Source: Streptomyces sp. NBC_00102 (GTDB lineage: Bacteria > Actinomycetota > Actinomycetes > Streptomycetales > Streptomycetaceae). Taken from it: 64,000 nucleotides of DNA. The notes under the pieces were generated by a model. The model did not search any database and was not told the DNA's origin. It saw nothing but the letters and a program-made list of their open reading frames with translations. The translations under genes were made by a program, and so were the position numbers. This document shows, piece by piece, positions 8,875 to 18,892 of the stretch; within the stretch, counting starts at the first letter, position 1; every line of letters starts with the position of its first letter. The stretch covers positions 6,249,846-6,313,845 of the forward strand of contig NZ_JAPEMC010000001.1 of assembly GCF_026343115.1 (NCBI RefSeq). The letters run 5' to 3'.

Positions 8875-10071
8875 GTGACCACCGAAGCGATACTGGATCT
8901 GGGCGCCCTGGGTGAGGCGTTCACCCGGGACCCGTACCCCTACTACGCCGAACTCCGCGCCCGGGGGCCGGTCCACCGGGTGGTCCTGCCCGGCGGAACG
9001 CCCGCCTGGCTCGTGGTGGGGTACGAAGCCGGGCGCGAACTCCTCGCCGACCAGCGGCTCTCCAAGGAGTGGAGGAACGCCTCGCCGCTCCTCAACCTCC
9101 ACCAGATGACGGCCGGACCGTCGATGCTCAGCTCCGACGCCCCGGACCACACCCGGCTCCGCAAGCTGGTGAGCCGCGAGTTCACCCCGCGTCGGATGGA
9201 GCAACTCGTCCCGCGCGTACAACGCATGACGGACGATCTGCTCGACGCGATGCTGGCGGAGCCCGGTCAGGGCACCGATCTCGTCGACGCGCTGTCGTTC
9301 CCGCTGCCCATGGCGGTGATCTGTGAGCTGCTCGGCGTGCCCGACATGGACCGGGTGAGTTTCCGTGAGTGGTCCAACACCGCCCTCTCCTCCATCGACG
9401 CCGAGGCGCGCCGCTCCGCCGTCACCTCGATGAACGCGTACATCGCCACGATGCTGGACGACAAGCGGGGGCAGCCGGGCGACGACCTGATGAGCGCGCT
9501 CATCCACACCGCGGACGAGGAGGGGGACCGGCTCTCCGGAGACGAACTGGCGGGCATGGCATGGCTCTTGCTCGTCGCCGGCCATGAGACCACCGTCAAC
9601 CTCATCACCAACGGGGTGCTCCATCTCCTCGCCCACCCCGACCAGTTGGCGGCCCTGCGCGCCGACCCCGGGCTGCTCGGCAACGCGGTGGAGGAGATCC
9701 TGCGCTACGACAGCCCGGTCGAGACACCCACGTTCCGCTTCACCACCGGGCCGCTCGACGTCGGTGGCTCCGTGATCCCGGGCGGCGGCGAGCTCGTCCT
9801 CGTCGCGCTGGCGGACGCCAACCGGGACCCCGCCCGTTTCGAGGGCGCGGAACGCTTCGACATCACCCGCGACGCGCGCGGCCACGTCTCCTTCGGCCAC
9901 GGCATCCACTACTGCCTCGGCGCACCGCTCGCCCGGGTCGAGGCGCGGATCGCGCTCGGTTCGCTGCTGGCCCGCTGCCCCGGCCTGCGGCTGGACATCG
10001 ATCCGGACCGGCTCACCTGGCGTACGGGGATGCTGATCCGGGGCCCCGAGAGCCTCCCGATCGCCTGGTAG
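8875..10071 (+). CDS. Cytochrome P450, CYP107-like
   Basis: 398-aa soluble class I P450. Visible are the I-helix oxygen-activation motif AGHETT, the K-helix EEILRYD (ExxR), and the heme loop FGHGIHYCLGAPLAR with the thiolate Cys347. The pattern LAGMAWLLLVAGHETTVNLI is typical of the CYP107 group, whose members hydroxylate macrolides and other secondary metabolites, but also xenobiotics. The GTG start has AAGGGA upstream. No ferredoxin or ferredoxin reductase gene is adjacent, so redox partners must come from elsewhere. The substrate is unknown. Confidence 0.93.
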   Translation: MTTEAILDLGALGEAFTRDPYPYYAELRARGPVHRVVLPGGTPAWLVVGYEAGRELLADQRLSKEWRNASPLLNLHQMTAGPSMLSSDAPDHTRLRKLVSREFTPRRMEQLVPRVQRMTDDLLDAMLAEPGQGTDLVDALSFPLPMAVICELLGVPDMDRVSFREWSNTALSSIDAEARRSAVTSMNAYIATMLDDKRGQPGDDLMSALIHTADEEGDRLSGDELAGMAWLLLVAGHETTVNLITNGVLHLLAHPDQLAALRADPGLLGNAVEEILRYDSPVETPTFRFTTGPLDVGGSVIPGGGELVLVALADANRDPARFEGAERFDITRDARGHVSFGHGIHYCLGAPLARVEARIALGSLLARCPGLRLDIDPDRLTWRTGMLIRGPESLPIAW

Positions 10072-10093
10072 AGCCCCCGGGCCCCGGGCCCGC

Positions 10094-11095
10094 TCAGCCG
10101 CCGGGGATCTCGCTCATCGCCACCGGGCGCCGCTCCCGCCGCGAGCGCTCGCACGCCTCGGCGATCCGCAGCGCCGCCAGGGCCTCCCGGCCGTCGCACG
10201 GATTGGCCGCCCCGCCCGCCACCAGCCGGACGAAGGCGTCGAGCTCGGCCTCGTACGCCGGGGCGAACCGCTCAAGGAAGCCGGGCCAGGCCTTCAGCGG
10301 GGCGTCCGGGCCCCCCGGCTCCACCGAGGTGAGCGGGGCGCGGTCGTCCAGGCCCACCGCGATCTGGTCCAGCTCGCCCGCCAGCTCCATCCGCACGTCG
10401 TACCCGGCGCCGTTGCACCGTGTCGCGGTGGCCGTCACCAGGGTGGTGTCGTCCAGGGTCAGCAGGGCGGCGGCCGTCGACACGTCGCCCGCCTCGCGGA
10501 AGGCGGCCGGACCCGCGTCCGACCCGGTGGCGTACACCTCGCTCACCTCGCGGCCCGTCACCCACCGCACCATGTCGAAGTCGTGGATCAGGCAGTCGCG
10601 GAAGAGCCCCCCGGAGAGCGGGAGGTAGGCGGCCGGCGGCGGGGCGGGGTCGGAGGTGACCGCCCGTACCGTGTGCAGCCGGCCGAGCCGCCCCTCACGG
10701 ACCGCCTCGCGCGCGGCGCGGTATCCGGCGTCGAAGCGGCGCATGAAGCCGAGCTGGAGCACCGACCCCGCCGCCTCCACCTCCGCCAGCGCGGCCAGCG
10801 TCCCCGGCAGGTCCAGGGCGACGGGCTTCTCGCAGAACGCGGGCAGTCCGGCGCGGGCCGCGCGGGCGACCAGGCCGGCGTGGGCGGCCGTGGCCGACGC
10901 GATCACCACGGCGTCCACCCCGCCGCCGAAGACCTCGTCGACCTCCACAGCGGTCCCGCCCGTACGGGCCGCCGCTGCGGCCGCGCGGGCCGGATCGGCG
11001 TCCGCCACGACGAGCGAATCCACCGCGGGATGGCGGCCGAGCGCCTCCGCGTGGAAAGTGCCGATACGTCCCGTTCCGACCAGTCCGATACGCAT
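10094..11095 (-). CDS. Gfo/Idh/MocA oxidoreductase, inositol 2-dehydrogenase-like
   Basis: 333 aa. N-terminal Rossmann domain with GLVGTGRIGTFHAEAL and the family EKP motif (FCEKPVALDL, catalytic Lys). The C-terminal substrate domain contains GGLFRDCLIHDFDMVRWVTG; the D-x-x-I-H-D-F-D segment matches IolG-type inositol dehydrogenases, so myo-inositol or a related polyol is the likely substrate. It is divergent from a sugar ABC operon with a 240-bp control region between them, supporting a shared role in polyol or sugar uptake and oxidation. It could also act on another sugar. Confidence 0.85.
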   Translation of the reverse strand: MRIGLVGTGRIGTFHAEALGRHPAVDSLVVADADPARAAAAAARTGGTAVEVDEVFGGGVDAVVIASATAAHAGLVARAARAGLPAFCEKPVALDLPGTLAALAEVEAAGSVLQLGFMRRFDAGYRAAREAVREGRLGRLHTVRAVTSDPAPPPAAYLPLSGGLFRDCLIHDFDMVRWVTGREVSEVYATGSDAGPAAFREAGDVSTAAALLTLDDTTLVTATATRCNGAGYDVRMELAGELDQIAVGLDDRAPLTSVEPGGPDAPLKAWPGFLERFAPAYEAELDAFVRLVAGGAANPCDGREALAALRIAEACERSRRERRPVAMSEIPGG

Positions 11096-11336
11096 GGCCT
11101 CACGGTGGCGTCCGCCCTGTCACCGTGTCAAGCACGCGCAAAGGGCCCCACCCGCACCTCCTGCCCGCCTGCGACCTGGGAATTCGTCCACACGTCCGGG
11201 CGACACATTCATTTGGCCGGGCCCTGCCGGGTGCCGCCCGTCGAACCTCGGGGATACTTGGGCAGCCGGGCCGGGACTCCACACGTCCGCGGCGCACCAG
11301 ACGGCACAGTGAGCGGCACAAGAAGGGCACGGCTTC

Positions 11337-12356
11337 GTGGCAAGGGTTCGGACAGGGGTACGCGCGATGGGCGCCGTGCTGGCAGTGGTGCTCGGGGCCT
11401 CCCTCGCGGGATGCAGCAGCACCGGCGGCAGGCGGGCGGAGGAACGCGCGGCAGCATCCCAGGCCGCCTCCGAGGGCCATTCGGCCGTGAACACGCCCCG
11501 CTGGACGTTCGCCATGATCACCCACTCGGGCGATGGCGACACCTTCTGGGACATCGTCCAGAAGGGCGCCCACGAGGCGGCCGACAAGGACAACATCAAC
11601 TTCCTGTACTCGCACAACGACGAGGCGCAGCAGCAGGCGCAGCTCGTCCAGGCCGCGATCGACAAGAAGGTCGACGGGATCATCGTCTCGCTCGCCAAGC
11701 CCGAAGCGATGAAGGACGTCGTCGCCAAGGCCACCAGGGCCGGCATCCCGGTGATCACCGTGAACTCCGGCTCCGCCGAGTCCAAGGCGTACGGCGCGAT
11801 CACCCACATCGGCCAGGACGAGTCGATCGCCGGCCAGGCGGTCGGCGACGAGCTCAATACGCGCGGCCGTAAGAACGTCCTCTGCGTCCTGCACGAGCAG
11901 GGCAACGTCGGCCACGAGCAGCGCTGCGCCGGTGTGAAGAAGAACTTCGAGGGCAAGACCACCAACCTCTACGTCGACGGCACCAACATGCCCGACGTCC
12001 AGGCGTCCATCGAGGCGAAGCTCCAGACCGACAACAGCATCGACGCCGTCGTCACCCTCGGCGCCCCCTTCGCCGACGCGGCCGTGCAGGCCAAGAAGTC
12101 CGCCGGCAGCGACGCCGAGATCGACACCTTCGACCTGAACGCCAAGGTCGCCGCCGGGCTCAAGGACAAGACCCTCGGCTTCGCCGTCGACCAGCAGCCC
12201 TTCCTCCAGGGCTACGAGGCGGTCGACCTGCTCTGGCTCTACCGCTTCAACCGCAACGTCCTCGGCGGCGGCCAGCCCGTCCTCACGGGTCCGCAGGTCA
12301 TCACGGCCGACGACGCCGACGAACTCGCCGAGTACACCGCCCGGGGCACCCGATGA
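11337..12356 (+). CDS. Sugar/polyol ABC transporter substrate-binding lipoprotein (CUT2 type)
   Basis: 339 aa. The lipoprotein signal has a positively charged start, a hydrophobic core and the lipobox LAGC (Cys near residue 25). The mature part is a periplasmic-binding protein of the ribose/galactose class: [21 protein letters not shown], then [29 protein letters not shown], and the second lobe with [11 protein letters not shown] and [15 protein letters not shown]. It feeds the permease and ATPase encoded immediately downstream with ATGA overlaps. A polyol such as inositol is suggested by the divergent dehydrogenase, not proven. Confidence 0.92.
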   Translation: MARVRTGVRAMGAVLAVVLGASLAGCSSTGGRRAEERAAASQAASEGHSAVNTPRWTFAMITHSGDGDTFWDIVQKGAHEAADKDNINFLYSHNDEAQQQAQLVQAAIDKKVDGIIVSLAKPEAMKDVVAKATRAGIPVITVNSGSAESKAYGAITHIGQDESIAGQAVGDELNTRGRKNVLCVLHEQGNVGHEQRCAGVKKNFEGKTTNLYVDGTNMPDVQASIEAKLQTDNSIDAVVTLGAPFADAAVQAKKSAGSDAEIDTFDLNAKVAAGLKDKTLGFAVDQQPFLQGYEAVDLLWLYRFNRNVLGGGQPVLTGPQVITADDADELAEYTARGTR

Positions 12357-13417
12357 CGGGAACCGGACACTCCACCGCCCCGGCCCCGGCGCCAGGCGGC
12401 ACCGACGAGCGGCTGCTGCGCACCTCACCGCTGCGCAAGCTCCTCGGCCGCCCCGAACTCGGCTCCGTCGTCGGCGCCCTCGCCGTCTTCCTCTTCTTCG
12501 CCGTGATCGCCGACAGCTTCCTGCGGCTGTCCAGCTTCGGGACCGTGCTCTACGCGGCCTCCACCATCGGGATCATGGCCGCGCCGGTGGCGCTGCTGAT
12601 GATCGGCGGGGAGTTCGACCTCTCGGCCGGCGTCATGGTGACCAGCTCGGCGCTGGTCTCCTCGATGTTCAGCTACCAGATGACCGCCAACGTCTGGGTC
12701 GGCGTCCTCGTCTCGCTCCTGGTGACCCTGGCGTTCGGGGCGTTCAACGGGTTCATGCTGACCCGGACGAAGCTGCCGAGCTTCATCATCACGCTCGGCA
12801 CCTTCCTCATGCTGACCGGCCTCAACCTCGGTCTCACCAAGTTCATCAGCGGCACCGTGTCGACCAAGGCGATCGGCGACATGTGGGGCTTCGACTCCGC
12901 CCACGCGGTCTTCGCCTCGCAGCTCACCCTCGGCGGCGTCGAGCTGAAGGTGACGATCCTCTGGTGGCTGGTCCTGGTCGCCGTCGCCACCTGGATCCTG
13001 ATCCGCACCCGCTTCGGCAACTGGATCTTCGCGGTCGGCGGCGACGAGAGCGCGGCCCGCGCGGTCGGAGTCCCGGTGATCCGCACCAAGATCGGCCTCT
13101 ACCTCGGAGTGGCGTTCGCCGCCTGGGTCTCCGGCCAGCACCTGCTCTTCAGCTTCGACGTGGTCCAGTCCGGCGAGGGCGTGGGCAACGAGCTGATCTA
13201 CATCATCGCGGCCGTCATCGGCGGCTGCCTGATCACCGGCGGCTACGGCTCCGCGATCGGCTCGGCCGTCGGCGCCATCATCTTCGGCATGACCAGCAAG
13301 GGCATCGTCTACGCGGAGTGGAACCCGGACTGGTTCAAGTTCTTCCTCGGAGCGATGCTGCTCCTGGCCACTCTGCTCAACACATGGGTACGCAAGCGCG
13401 CGGAGGCGACGACATGA
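12353..13417 (+). CDS. Sugar ABC transporter permease (RbsC/XylH type)
   Basis: 354 aa with about ten hydrophobic segments. The signature [15 protein letters not shown] (the BPD_transp_2 loop) and [18 protein letters not shown] are characteristic of CUT2 permeases. The ATG overlaps the stop of the binding-protein gene by 4 nt, and its own stop overlaps the ATPase start by 4 nt. It forms the membrane channel, probably as a homodimer, since only one permease gene is present. Confidence 0.94.
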   Translation: MTGTGHSTAPAPAPGGTDERLLRTSPLRKLLGRPELGSVVGALAVFLFFAVIADSFLRLSSFGTVLYAASTIGIMAAPVALLMIGGEFDLSAGVMVTSSALVSSMFSYQMTANVWVGVLVSLLVTLAFGAFNGFMLTRTKLPSFIITLGTFLMLTGLNLGLTKFISGTVSTKAIGDMWGFDSAHAVFASQLTLGGVELKVTILWWLVLVAVATWILIRTRFGNWIFAVGGDESAARAVGVPVIRTKIGLYLGVAFAAWVSGQHLLFSFDVVQSGEGVGNELIYIIAAVIGGCLITGGYGSAIGSAVGAIIFGMTSKGIVYAEWNPDWFKFFLGAMLLLATLLNTWVRKRAEATT

Positions 13418-14265
13418 CGGCCCCGGACACCCGGGCGACGGCCCCCCAGGCGCTGGTCCAGCTCGAACACGTCAGCAAGTACTACGGCAGCATCAAGGCC
13501 CTGACCGACGTCTCGCTGGAGGTCCACGCGGGCGAGATCACCTGCGTGCTCGGCGACAACGGTGCCGGGAAGTCCACCCTCATCAAGATCATCGCCGGTC
13601 TGCACCGGCACGACGACGGAGCCTTCCGGATCGAGGGCGAGGAGACCACCCTCGTCAACCCCCGCGACGCCCTGGACCGGGGCATCGCCACGGTCTACCA
13701 GGACCTCGCCGTCGTCCCGCTCATGCCGGTCTGGCGCAACTTCTTCCTCGGCTCGGAGCCGACCACCGGCTCCGGCCCGTTCAAGCGCCTGGACGTCCGG
13801 CTGATGCGCGAGACGACCCGCGCCGAGCTGCTCCGCATGGGCATCGACCTTCGCGACGTCGACCAGCCGATCGGCACCCTCTCCGGCGGTGAGCGGCAGT
13901 GCGTGGCCATCGCGCGGGCCGTCCACTTCGGCGCCAAGGTCCTCGTCCTGGACGAGCCCACGGCCGCGCTCGGCGTCAAGCAGTCCGGAGTCGTACTGAA
14001 GTACGTCGCGGCGGCCCGGGACGCCGGACTCGGAGTGGTACTCATCACGCACAACCCTCACCACGCCTTCCTCGTCGGCGACCGGTTCGTCCTCCTCAAG
14101 CGCGGCGCGATGGCAGGCAGCCACGCCAAGGGCGGCATCACTCTCGACGAGCTGACCCGGCAGATGGCGGGCGGCAGCGAGCTCGACGAGCTCGGCCAGG
14201 AGCTCGAACGCGCCCCCGCGCCGACCTCCATCGGCGGCCACCCGGTGGACGACGACGGAGAGTGA
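13414..14265 (+). CDS. Sugar ABC transporter ATPase
   Basis: 283-aa single-cassette ATPase. Walker A is [10 protein letters not shown]-loop VYQDLAV, signature LSGGERQ, Walker [13 protein letters not shown], and the switch His lies in [14 protein letters not shown]2 ATPases of the RbsA/MglA kind are double-length; this half-length form matches FrcA-type ATPases, so two copies of the single cassette would power the pump. The start overlaps the permease stop (ATGA). The tail after residue 245 is acidic and poorly conserved. Confidence 0.94.
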   Translation: MTAPDTRATAPQALVQLEHVSKYYGSIKALTDVSLEVHAGEITCVLGDNGAGKSTLIKIIAGLHRHDDGAFRIEGEETTLVNPRDALDRGIATVYQDLAVVPLMPVWRNFFLGSEPTTGSGPFKRLDVRLMRETTRAELLRMGIDLRDVDQPIGTLSGGERQCVAIARAVHFGAKVLVLDEPTAALGVKQSGVVLKYVAAARDAGLGVVLITHNPHHAFLVGDRFVLLKRGAMAGSHAKGGITLDELTRQMAGGSELDELGQELERAPAPTSIGGHPVDDDGE

Positions 14266-14400
14266 ACCGGCGGCGGCTCCGCCCCGGCGGAAGCCGCCGA
14301 GGCGGCTCGGGGCGGACGGCAGTGGCAGAATCGAGCGAGGTGGGCGCCGTCCGCCGCCGGCAGCACTGACCCGCCGGCCACCCCAGACACCGCAGGGACG

Positions 14401-15567
14401 ATGAGCACGTACCGCGACTTCACCCACCGCGGCTCCGCCCGCGCCACCGTCCTCAAGACCGTCGGTACGAGGGAGCGGCGCTCCCACCTCACGGCGCCCC
14501 GCGTCAACACCGTCGGCATCGACATCGGCGGCACCAAGGTGATGGCCGGCGTCGTCGACGCGGACGGCAACATCCTGGAGAAGCTGCGCACCGAGACGCC
14601 CGACAAGTCCAAGAGCCCCCGGGTCGTCGAGGACACCATCGTCGAGCTGGTGCTGGACCTCTCCGACCGCCACGACGTGCACGCCGTCGGCATCGGCGCG
14701 GCGGGCTGGGTCGACGCGGACCGCTCCAAGGTGCTGTTCGCCCCGCACCTCGCCTGGCGCGACGAACCGCTGCGCGACGCGCTCGCCTCCCGCCTCGTCG
14801 TCCCCGTCATGGTCGACAACGACGCGAACACCGCCGCCTGGGCCGAGTGGCGCTTCGGCGCCGGCCGGGGCGAGGACCACCTGGTGATGATCACCCTCGG
14901 CACCGGCATCGGCGGCGCGATCCTGGAGGACGGGCAGGTCAAGCGGGGCAAGTACGGCGTGGCCGGCGAGTTCGGGCACATGCAGGTGGTCCCCGGCGGT
15001 CACCGCTGCCCCTGCGGTAACCGCGGCTGCTGGGAGCAGTACAGCTCCGGCAACGCCCTGGTCCGCGAGGCCAAGGAACTGGCCGCCGCCGATTCCCCGG
15101 TCGCGTACAACCTCATCGAGCGCGTCAAGGGCAACGTCCCGGAGATCACCGGGCCGCTCATCACCGAGCTCGCCCGTGAGGGCGACGCCATGTGCATCGA
15201 GCTCTTCCAGGACATCGGCCAGTGGCTCGGCGTCGGCATCGCCAACCTCGCCGCCGCGCTCGACCCCTCCTGCTTCGTCATCGGCGGGGGCGTCAGCGCC
15301 GCCGACGACCTGCTGATCAACCCCGCCCGGGACGCCTTCAAGCGCCAGCTCACCGGCCGCGGCTACCGCCCCGAGGCCCGGATCGTCCGGGCCCAGCTCG
15401 GCCCCGAGGCGGGCATGGTCGGCGCCGCCGATCTCGCCCGGCTCGTCGCCCGCCGTTTCCGCCGCGCCAACCGCCGCCGGGTCGAGCGGTACGAGCGCTA
15501 CGCCCAGATCTACGACCAGGCCGCGAGCACCCTGCGCAGCACGCGGAGCGCCCGTACGGGCGACTGA
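14401..15567 (+). CDS. ROK-family sugar kinase (glucokinase-like)
   Basis: 388 aa. The phosphate motif VGIDIGGTKVMAGV is at about residue 38, the catalytic Asp is in VDNDANTAAWAE, the sugar-binding EFGHMQVVPGGH is followed by the ROK zinc cluster CPCGNRGCWEQ near residue 203, and the adenosine motif is VIGGGVSAADDLL. There is no N-terminal HTH, so it is a kinase and not a ROK repressor, although a 35-residue extension precedes the kinase fold. It follows the ABC operon by 135 bp and plausibly phosphorylates the imported sugar. The C-terminal 30 residues are very Arg-rich. Confidence 0.92.
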   Translation: MSTYRDFTHRGSARATVLKTVGTRERRSHLTAPRVNTVGIDIGGTKVMAGVVDADGNILEKLRTETPDKSKSPRVVEDTIVELVLDLSDRHDVHAVGIGAAGWVDADRSKVLFAPHLAWRDEPLRDALASRLVVPVMVDNDANTAAWAEWRFGAGRGEDHLVMITLGTGIGGAILEDGQVKRGKYGVAGEFGHMQVVPGGHRCPCGNRGCWEQYSSGNALVREAKELAAADSPVAYNLIERVKGNVPEITGPLITELAREGDAMCIELFQDIGQWLGVGIANLAAALDPSCFVIGGGVSAADDLLINPARDAFKRQLTGRGYRPEARIVRAQLGPEAGMVGAADLARLVARRFRRANRRRVERYERYAQIYDQAASTLRSTRSARTGD

Positions 15568-15668
15568 CCCCACCGGACGGACCGGCGGGGGCCCGCTCCC
15601 GCACGGTTCGCCCGGCCGACCGGTACCGCAACCCGCCCGCGCGACGAAGCTCCGAGGATCCGAAGACC

Positions 15669-16298
15669 ATGACCGCAGCCGATCATCCCCGTTCCGAGGG
15701 AACCGTGGTCGCCGACGCCGCCGAGCATCCCGTGGTGCCGCGCCAGTGCGCACCGGGGGACGGCGATTCCGCGCACGACGCGCGCAGGGTCTTCCGCAGA
15801 CGGCTGATCACCGCGACGATCATCGTGCTGCTGATCGGCATCCCGGCCGGCTACCTGCTGGTCTCGGCGGGCCAGAGCCGCGCGTCCGGCAAGGACAAGG
15901 AGGCCGAGGCGGCCGCCCAGGGGCTGCGGGTGAGCTGGCCCTCGCGCATGCAGCGGCGGATCTTCGAGGTGCCCGTCCCGGGGAACGCGACCGGTGTGCA
16001 GTACTACGAGACCAACAACTGGAAGGCGAGCCGGATGTACCTGAAGTTCCGGACCACCTCCGCCGGTCTCGACCGTTTCCTGAGCGGAATGGGAACCGAC
16101 CGCGCGGCCCTGAAGACCGGCAAGATCACGATCTCCCAGCGGGACATCAGGATCACCGACTGGAACTTCTGGTCCGGCGCCGACTGGGCCGGGACGACGC
16201 ACCGCAACAAGGACCCCCGGCCCACCCAGAACATCACCGTGAACATGACCGACCCGGCGTCCCCGGTCGTCTACGTGGTCTCCGCCGCGACCCCCTGA
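15669..16298 (+). CDS. Single-pass membrane protein of unknown function
   Basis: 209 aa. A cytoplasmic N-terminal segment of about 45 residues (with RRVFRRR just before the membrane) is followed by one helix, LITATIIVLLIGIPAGYLLV, and an extracytoplasmic domain of about 140 residues rich in Trp and Tyr (YYETNNWKASRMYLKF, ITDWNFWSGADWAG). The topology follows the positive-inside rule. No family was recognised. The ATG has only a weak ribosome site. Confidence 0.7.
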   Translation: MTAADHPRSEGTVVADAAEHPVVPRQCAPGDGDSAHDARRVFRRRLITATIIVLLIGIPAGYLLVSAGQSRASGKDKEAEAAAQGLRVSWPSRMQRRIFEVPVPGNATGVQYYETNNWKASRMYLKFRTTSAGLDRFLSGMGTDRAALKTGKITISQRDIRITDWNFWSGADWAGTTHRNKDPRPTQNITVNMTDPASPVVYVVSAATP

Positions 16299-16387
16299 CA
16301 CGGAACCGCGGGTCCGGCACGGACGGCTTCCGCCGGGCTCCGGTCAGGTGGCGGGAGGGCGGAACCGGCGCCCCGTGCCGAGGAGCG

Positions 16388-17809
16388 TCAGCCTGCGGCG
16401 GAGGGGCTCTTCCCGCGCAGTCCCGTGCCGGCGAGGAGAGCTCCGAAAAGCAGGGCCGCCGCTCCCGCGACCAGCGCCCACCGGGTTCCGTCGGCGTTGG
16501 TCGGGGCCAGCCCGAGGATCACGCCGAGGGCGGCGACACCCAGCGAGGCGCCCACCTGACGGGCGGAGTTGAGGGCTCCCGCCCCGATGCCGGCGAGGTC
16601 GGCCGGGACCGAGCCCGCCGTCCCGGCCACCAGGGCGGGCAGGGCGAAGGAGACCCCGAACCCGAAGGCGAGCAGGCCCACCACGGTGACGGTGAGATCG
16701 ACGCCGGAGCCGCCGGTGAACGGTGCCTGGAGCAGCGCGCCCATCCCCATCAGGACGAAGCCGATCGTGGCAGGGCGGCGCGGGCCGATACGGCCGACCA
16801 AGCGCCCGGTCCAGATCGGGTTGAACGCGGTCGGCAGCGTCAGCGGAAGAAAGGCGAGCCCGGCGCTGAGGGACGAGTAGCCGCGGCTCTCCTGGAAGAA
16901 CAGCGACAGGACGAACAGAAGCCCCGAGAGTCCGAAGTTGGCCAGCAGACCGGAGGCCAGCGCGGCTGAGAACCCACGGCTGCGGAACATCCGCAGCGGG
17001 AGCATCGCCGCGTCACCGGCGCGCGACTCGGCGACCAGGAAGGCCACCACCGCGAGGGCCGCCAGCGCGAAGCCGATCAGTACGCCACCGTCCGACCAGC
17101 CCTCCGAGGGGCCCTCGATCAGGGCGTACACCAGCGCCGCGAGCGCGACCACACCGCTGAACTGCCCGGTCAGGTCGAGGCCGCCGCGCTGCTTGCGCGC
17201 GGTCTCCGGGGCCAGCCGCCAGGTGACGGCCAGGCTGACCGCGGCCAACGGCACGTTGATCAGGAAGATGCAGCGCCACCCGACGGTGTCGGTCAGGACA
17301 CCGCCCACCAGCGGACCCGCGGCGAGCGCGGCACCCGTGATCGCGGCCCAGGACCCGACCGCGCGGGCCCGCTCGGCCGCGTCGGTGTACGCGTGGGTGA
17401 TCAAGGCCAGGGACGCGGGCAGCAGCAGCGCTCCCGCGACGCCCAGGGCCAGGCGCAGTACCACCAGTGTGCTGAGGGAGGACGCCGCGGCCGACACACC
17501 GGAGAGGACTCCGAACGCCACGAGGCCCCAGAGGAAGATCCGCCGTCCGCCGTACCGGTCCGACAGCCAGCCGGCCGTGAGCAGCAGCGCGGCGAAGGTG
17601 ATGGTGTAGCCGTTGGTGACCCACTGCAGTCCGCTCAGCCCGATGCGCAGATCGCGGGAGATCGCCGGGAGCGCGACCGAGACGACGGTCATGTCCAGCA
17701 GCACCATGAAGTAACCGAGCGAGAGTCCGACCAGCAGAGCGCGCGAAGGCTTACCGGCCGGTTCCTCGTCGGTGACGGAAGCCCGCTGTGGTTCCGCCTG
17801 CGTCGCCAT
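16388..17809 (-). CDS. MFS drug exporter, DHA2-like (14 TM)
   Basis: 473 aa. Motifs of the DHA2 drug:H+ antiporters are present: motif D1 LDMTVVSVALPAI in helix 1, motif A LSDRYGGRRIFLWG in loop 2-3, and motif C (helix 5) as GPLVGGVLTD. About 14 hydrophobic segments. The ATG at 17809 is preceded by GGGAG; an upstream in-frame start at 17881 would add a non-conserved tail. It is divergent from the LysR regulator at 17981, the classic arrangement of an exporter under its own regulator. Confidence 0.93.
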   Translation of the reverse strand: MATQAEPQRASVTDEEPAGKPSRALLVGLSLGYFMVLLDMTVVSVALPAISRDLRIGLSGLQWVTNGYTITFAALLLTAGWLSDRYGGRRIFLWGLVAFGVLSGVSAAASSLSTLVVLRLALGVAGALLLPASLALITHAYTDAAERARAVGSWAAITGAALAAGPLVGGVLTDTVGWRCIFLINVPLAAVSLAVTWRLAPETARKQRGGLDLTGQFSGVVALAALVYALIEGPSEGWSDGGVLIGFALAALAVVAFLVAESRAGDAAMLPLRMFRSRGFSAALASGLLANFGLSGLLFVLSLFFQESRGYSSLSAGLAFLPLTLPTAFNPIWTGRLVGRIGPRRPATIGFVLMGMGALLQAPFTGGSGVDLTVTVVGLLAFGFGVSFALPALVAGTAGSVPADLAGIGAGALNSARQVGASLGVAALGVILGLAPTNADGTRWALVAGAAALLFGALLAGTGLRGKSPSAAG

Positions 17810-17937
17810 GTGTTTCTCCCAGGTTTCGAAAATCGGTTCAATCCCCCGCCCGGTCGGGGCGGTCGGGGACGGACTCCTCATTCAAGGCGAGGCGGAAGCG
17901 AAGTGGGTGCCGGTGACGGACGGAATACCCTATGGGT

Positions 17938-17958
17938 CCCATCGGTTCAGCCGATGGG
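17938..17958. promoter_or_regulatory. Perfect 8-bp inverted repeat in the MFS/LysR divergent promoter
   Basis: CCCATCGG-TTCAG-CCGATGGG lies 23 bp before the lysR-type start and about 130 bp before the exporter start. LysR proteins typically bind such interrupted dyads and autoregulate; the position over the regulator's own leader would suit autorepression. Binding is inferred. Confidence 0.6.
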
Positions 17959-17980
17959 TCGGCAACTGAGGGGTGGATCA

Positions 17981-18856
17981 GTGGAGTTGCGGCATCTTCG
18001 GACGTTCGAGACGGTGGCCCGGACACTCAGTGTCACGCGGGCGGCTCGTGAACTGCACTACGCGCAGTCCAGTGTGAGCGACCAGATCCATTCCCTGGAG
18101 CGCGAATTGGGCGTGGAGCTACTGGACAGGTCGCAGCGGGCGATCCGGCTCACTCCGCAGGGCGCGATGCTCTCGGAGTACACCGACCGGATCCTCAAGC
18201 TCCTGGAGGAGGCGCGATGGGCGGTCTCGCGGCCCGGTTCCGAACTGGCCATCGGCACGCTGGAGACCGTGGGACTGCATCTGCTGCCGAGCGTTCTCTC
18301 CCAGTACCGTTCGCTCCACCCGCGGGCCCGGGTGCGCGTGGGTCAGGACAGCCGCGGTGAGCTGTACAAGGCGGTGCGCCGGGGCGACCTGGACCTCTGC
18401 CTCACCTTCGGCGACCCGCCCGCCGACGCGGGCCTGCGCTCCGAGACGCTGGCCGAACAGCCTCTGGTCGTCATCGTGCCGCCCGGCCACCACCTCGCCG
18501 AACGCGGACGGGCCGGCCTGCACGAGCTGACCGCGGAACCCTTCCTGGCCACCGAACGGGGCTGCGGATTCCGGGAGATGTACGACAACACCTTCGGGTC
18601 GGTACCGTCGGGGGAACCGATCGCGGAGGTCTCCGGCATCGGCACGCTGGGCGCGTGCGTGGCGGCCGGGATGGGCTGTGCGCTGCTCCCACTGATCTCG
18701 GTGCGCGCGCAGGCGGACCGGGGCGAGGTGGCCGTCGTGGAGGTCGGCGGCACCGATCTGCGCACCACGGTGACCATGACCTGGCTGGACCGCAATTCCG
18801 CCAACCCCGGCCTGATGGGCTTCCAGAGGGTGCTGCGCGAGCAACTCGGCGTCTGA
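17981..18856 (+). CDS. LysR-family transcriptional regulator
   Basis: 291 aa. N-terminal winged HTH: VELRHLRTFETVARTLSVTR, then AARELHYAQSSVSDQIHSLE and LGVELLDRS. The linker helix and a type-2 periplasmic-binding-like effector domain follow (IGTLETVGLHLLPSVLSQYR). The GTG is preceded by GAGGGG at 5-6 nt. It is divergent from the MFS exporter and most likely controls it; the inducer is unknown. Confidence 0.93.
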   Translation: MELRHLRTFETVARTLSVTRAARELHYAQSSVSDQIHSLERELGVELLDRSQRAIRLTPQGAMLSEYTDRILKLLEEARWAVSRPGSELAIGTLETVGLHLLPSVLSQYRSLHPRARVRVGQDSRGELYKAVRRGDLDLCLTFGDPPADAGLRSETLAEQPLVVIVPPGHHLAERGRAGLHELTAEPFLATERGCGFREMYDNTFGSVPSGEPIAEVSGIGTLGACVAAGMGCALLPLISVRAQADRGEVAVVEVGGTDLRTTVTMTWLDRNSANPGLMGFQRVLREQLGV

Positions 18857-18892
18857 CGCCGGGCGTTGACCGGTCACGGTCGCACGGCCCGG

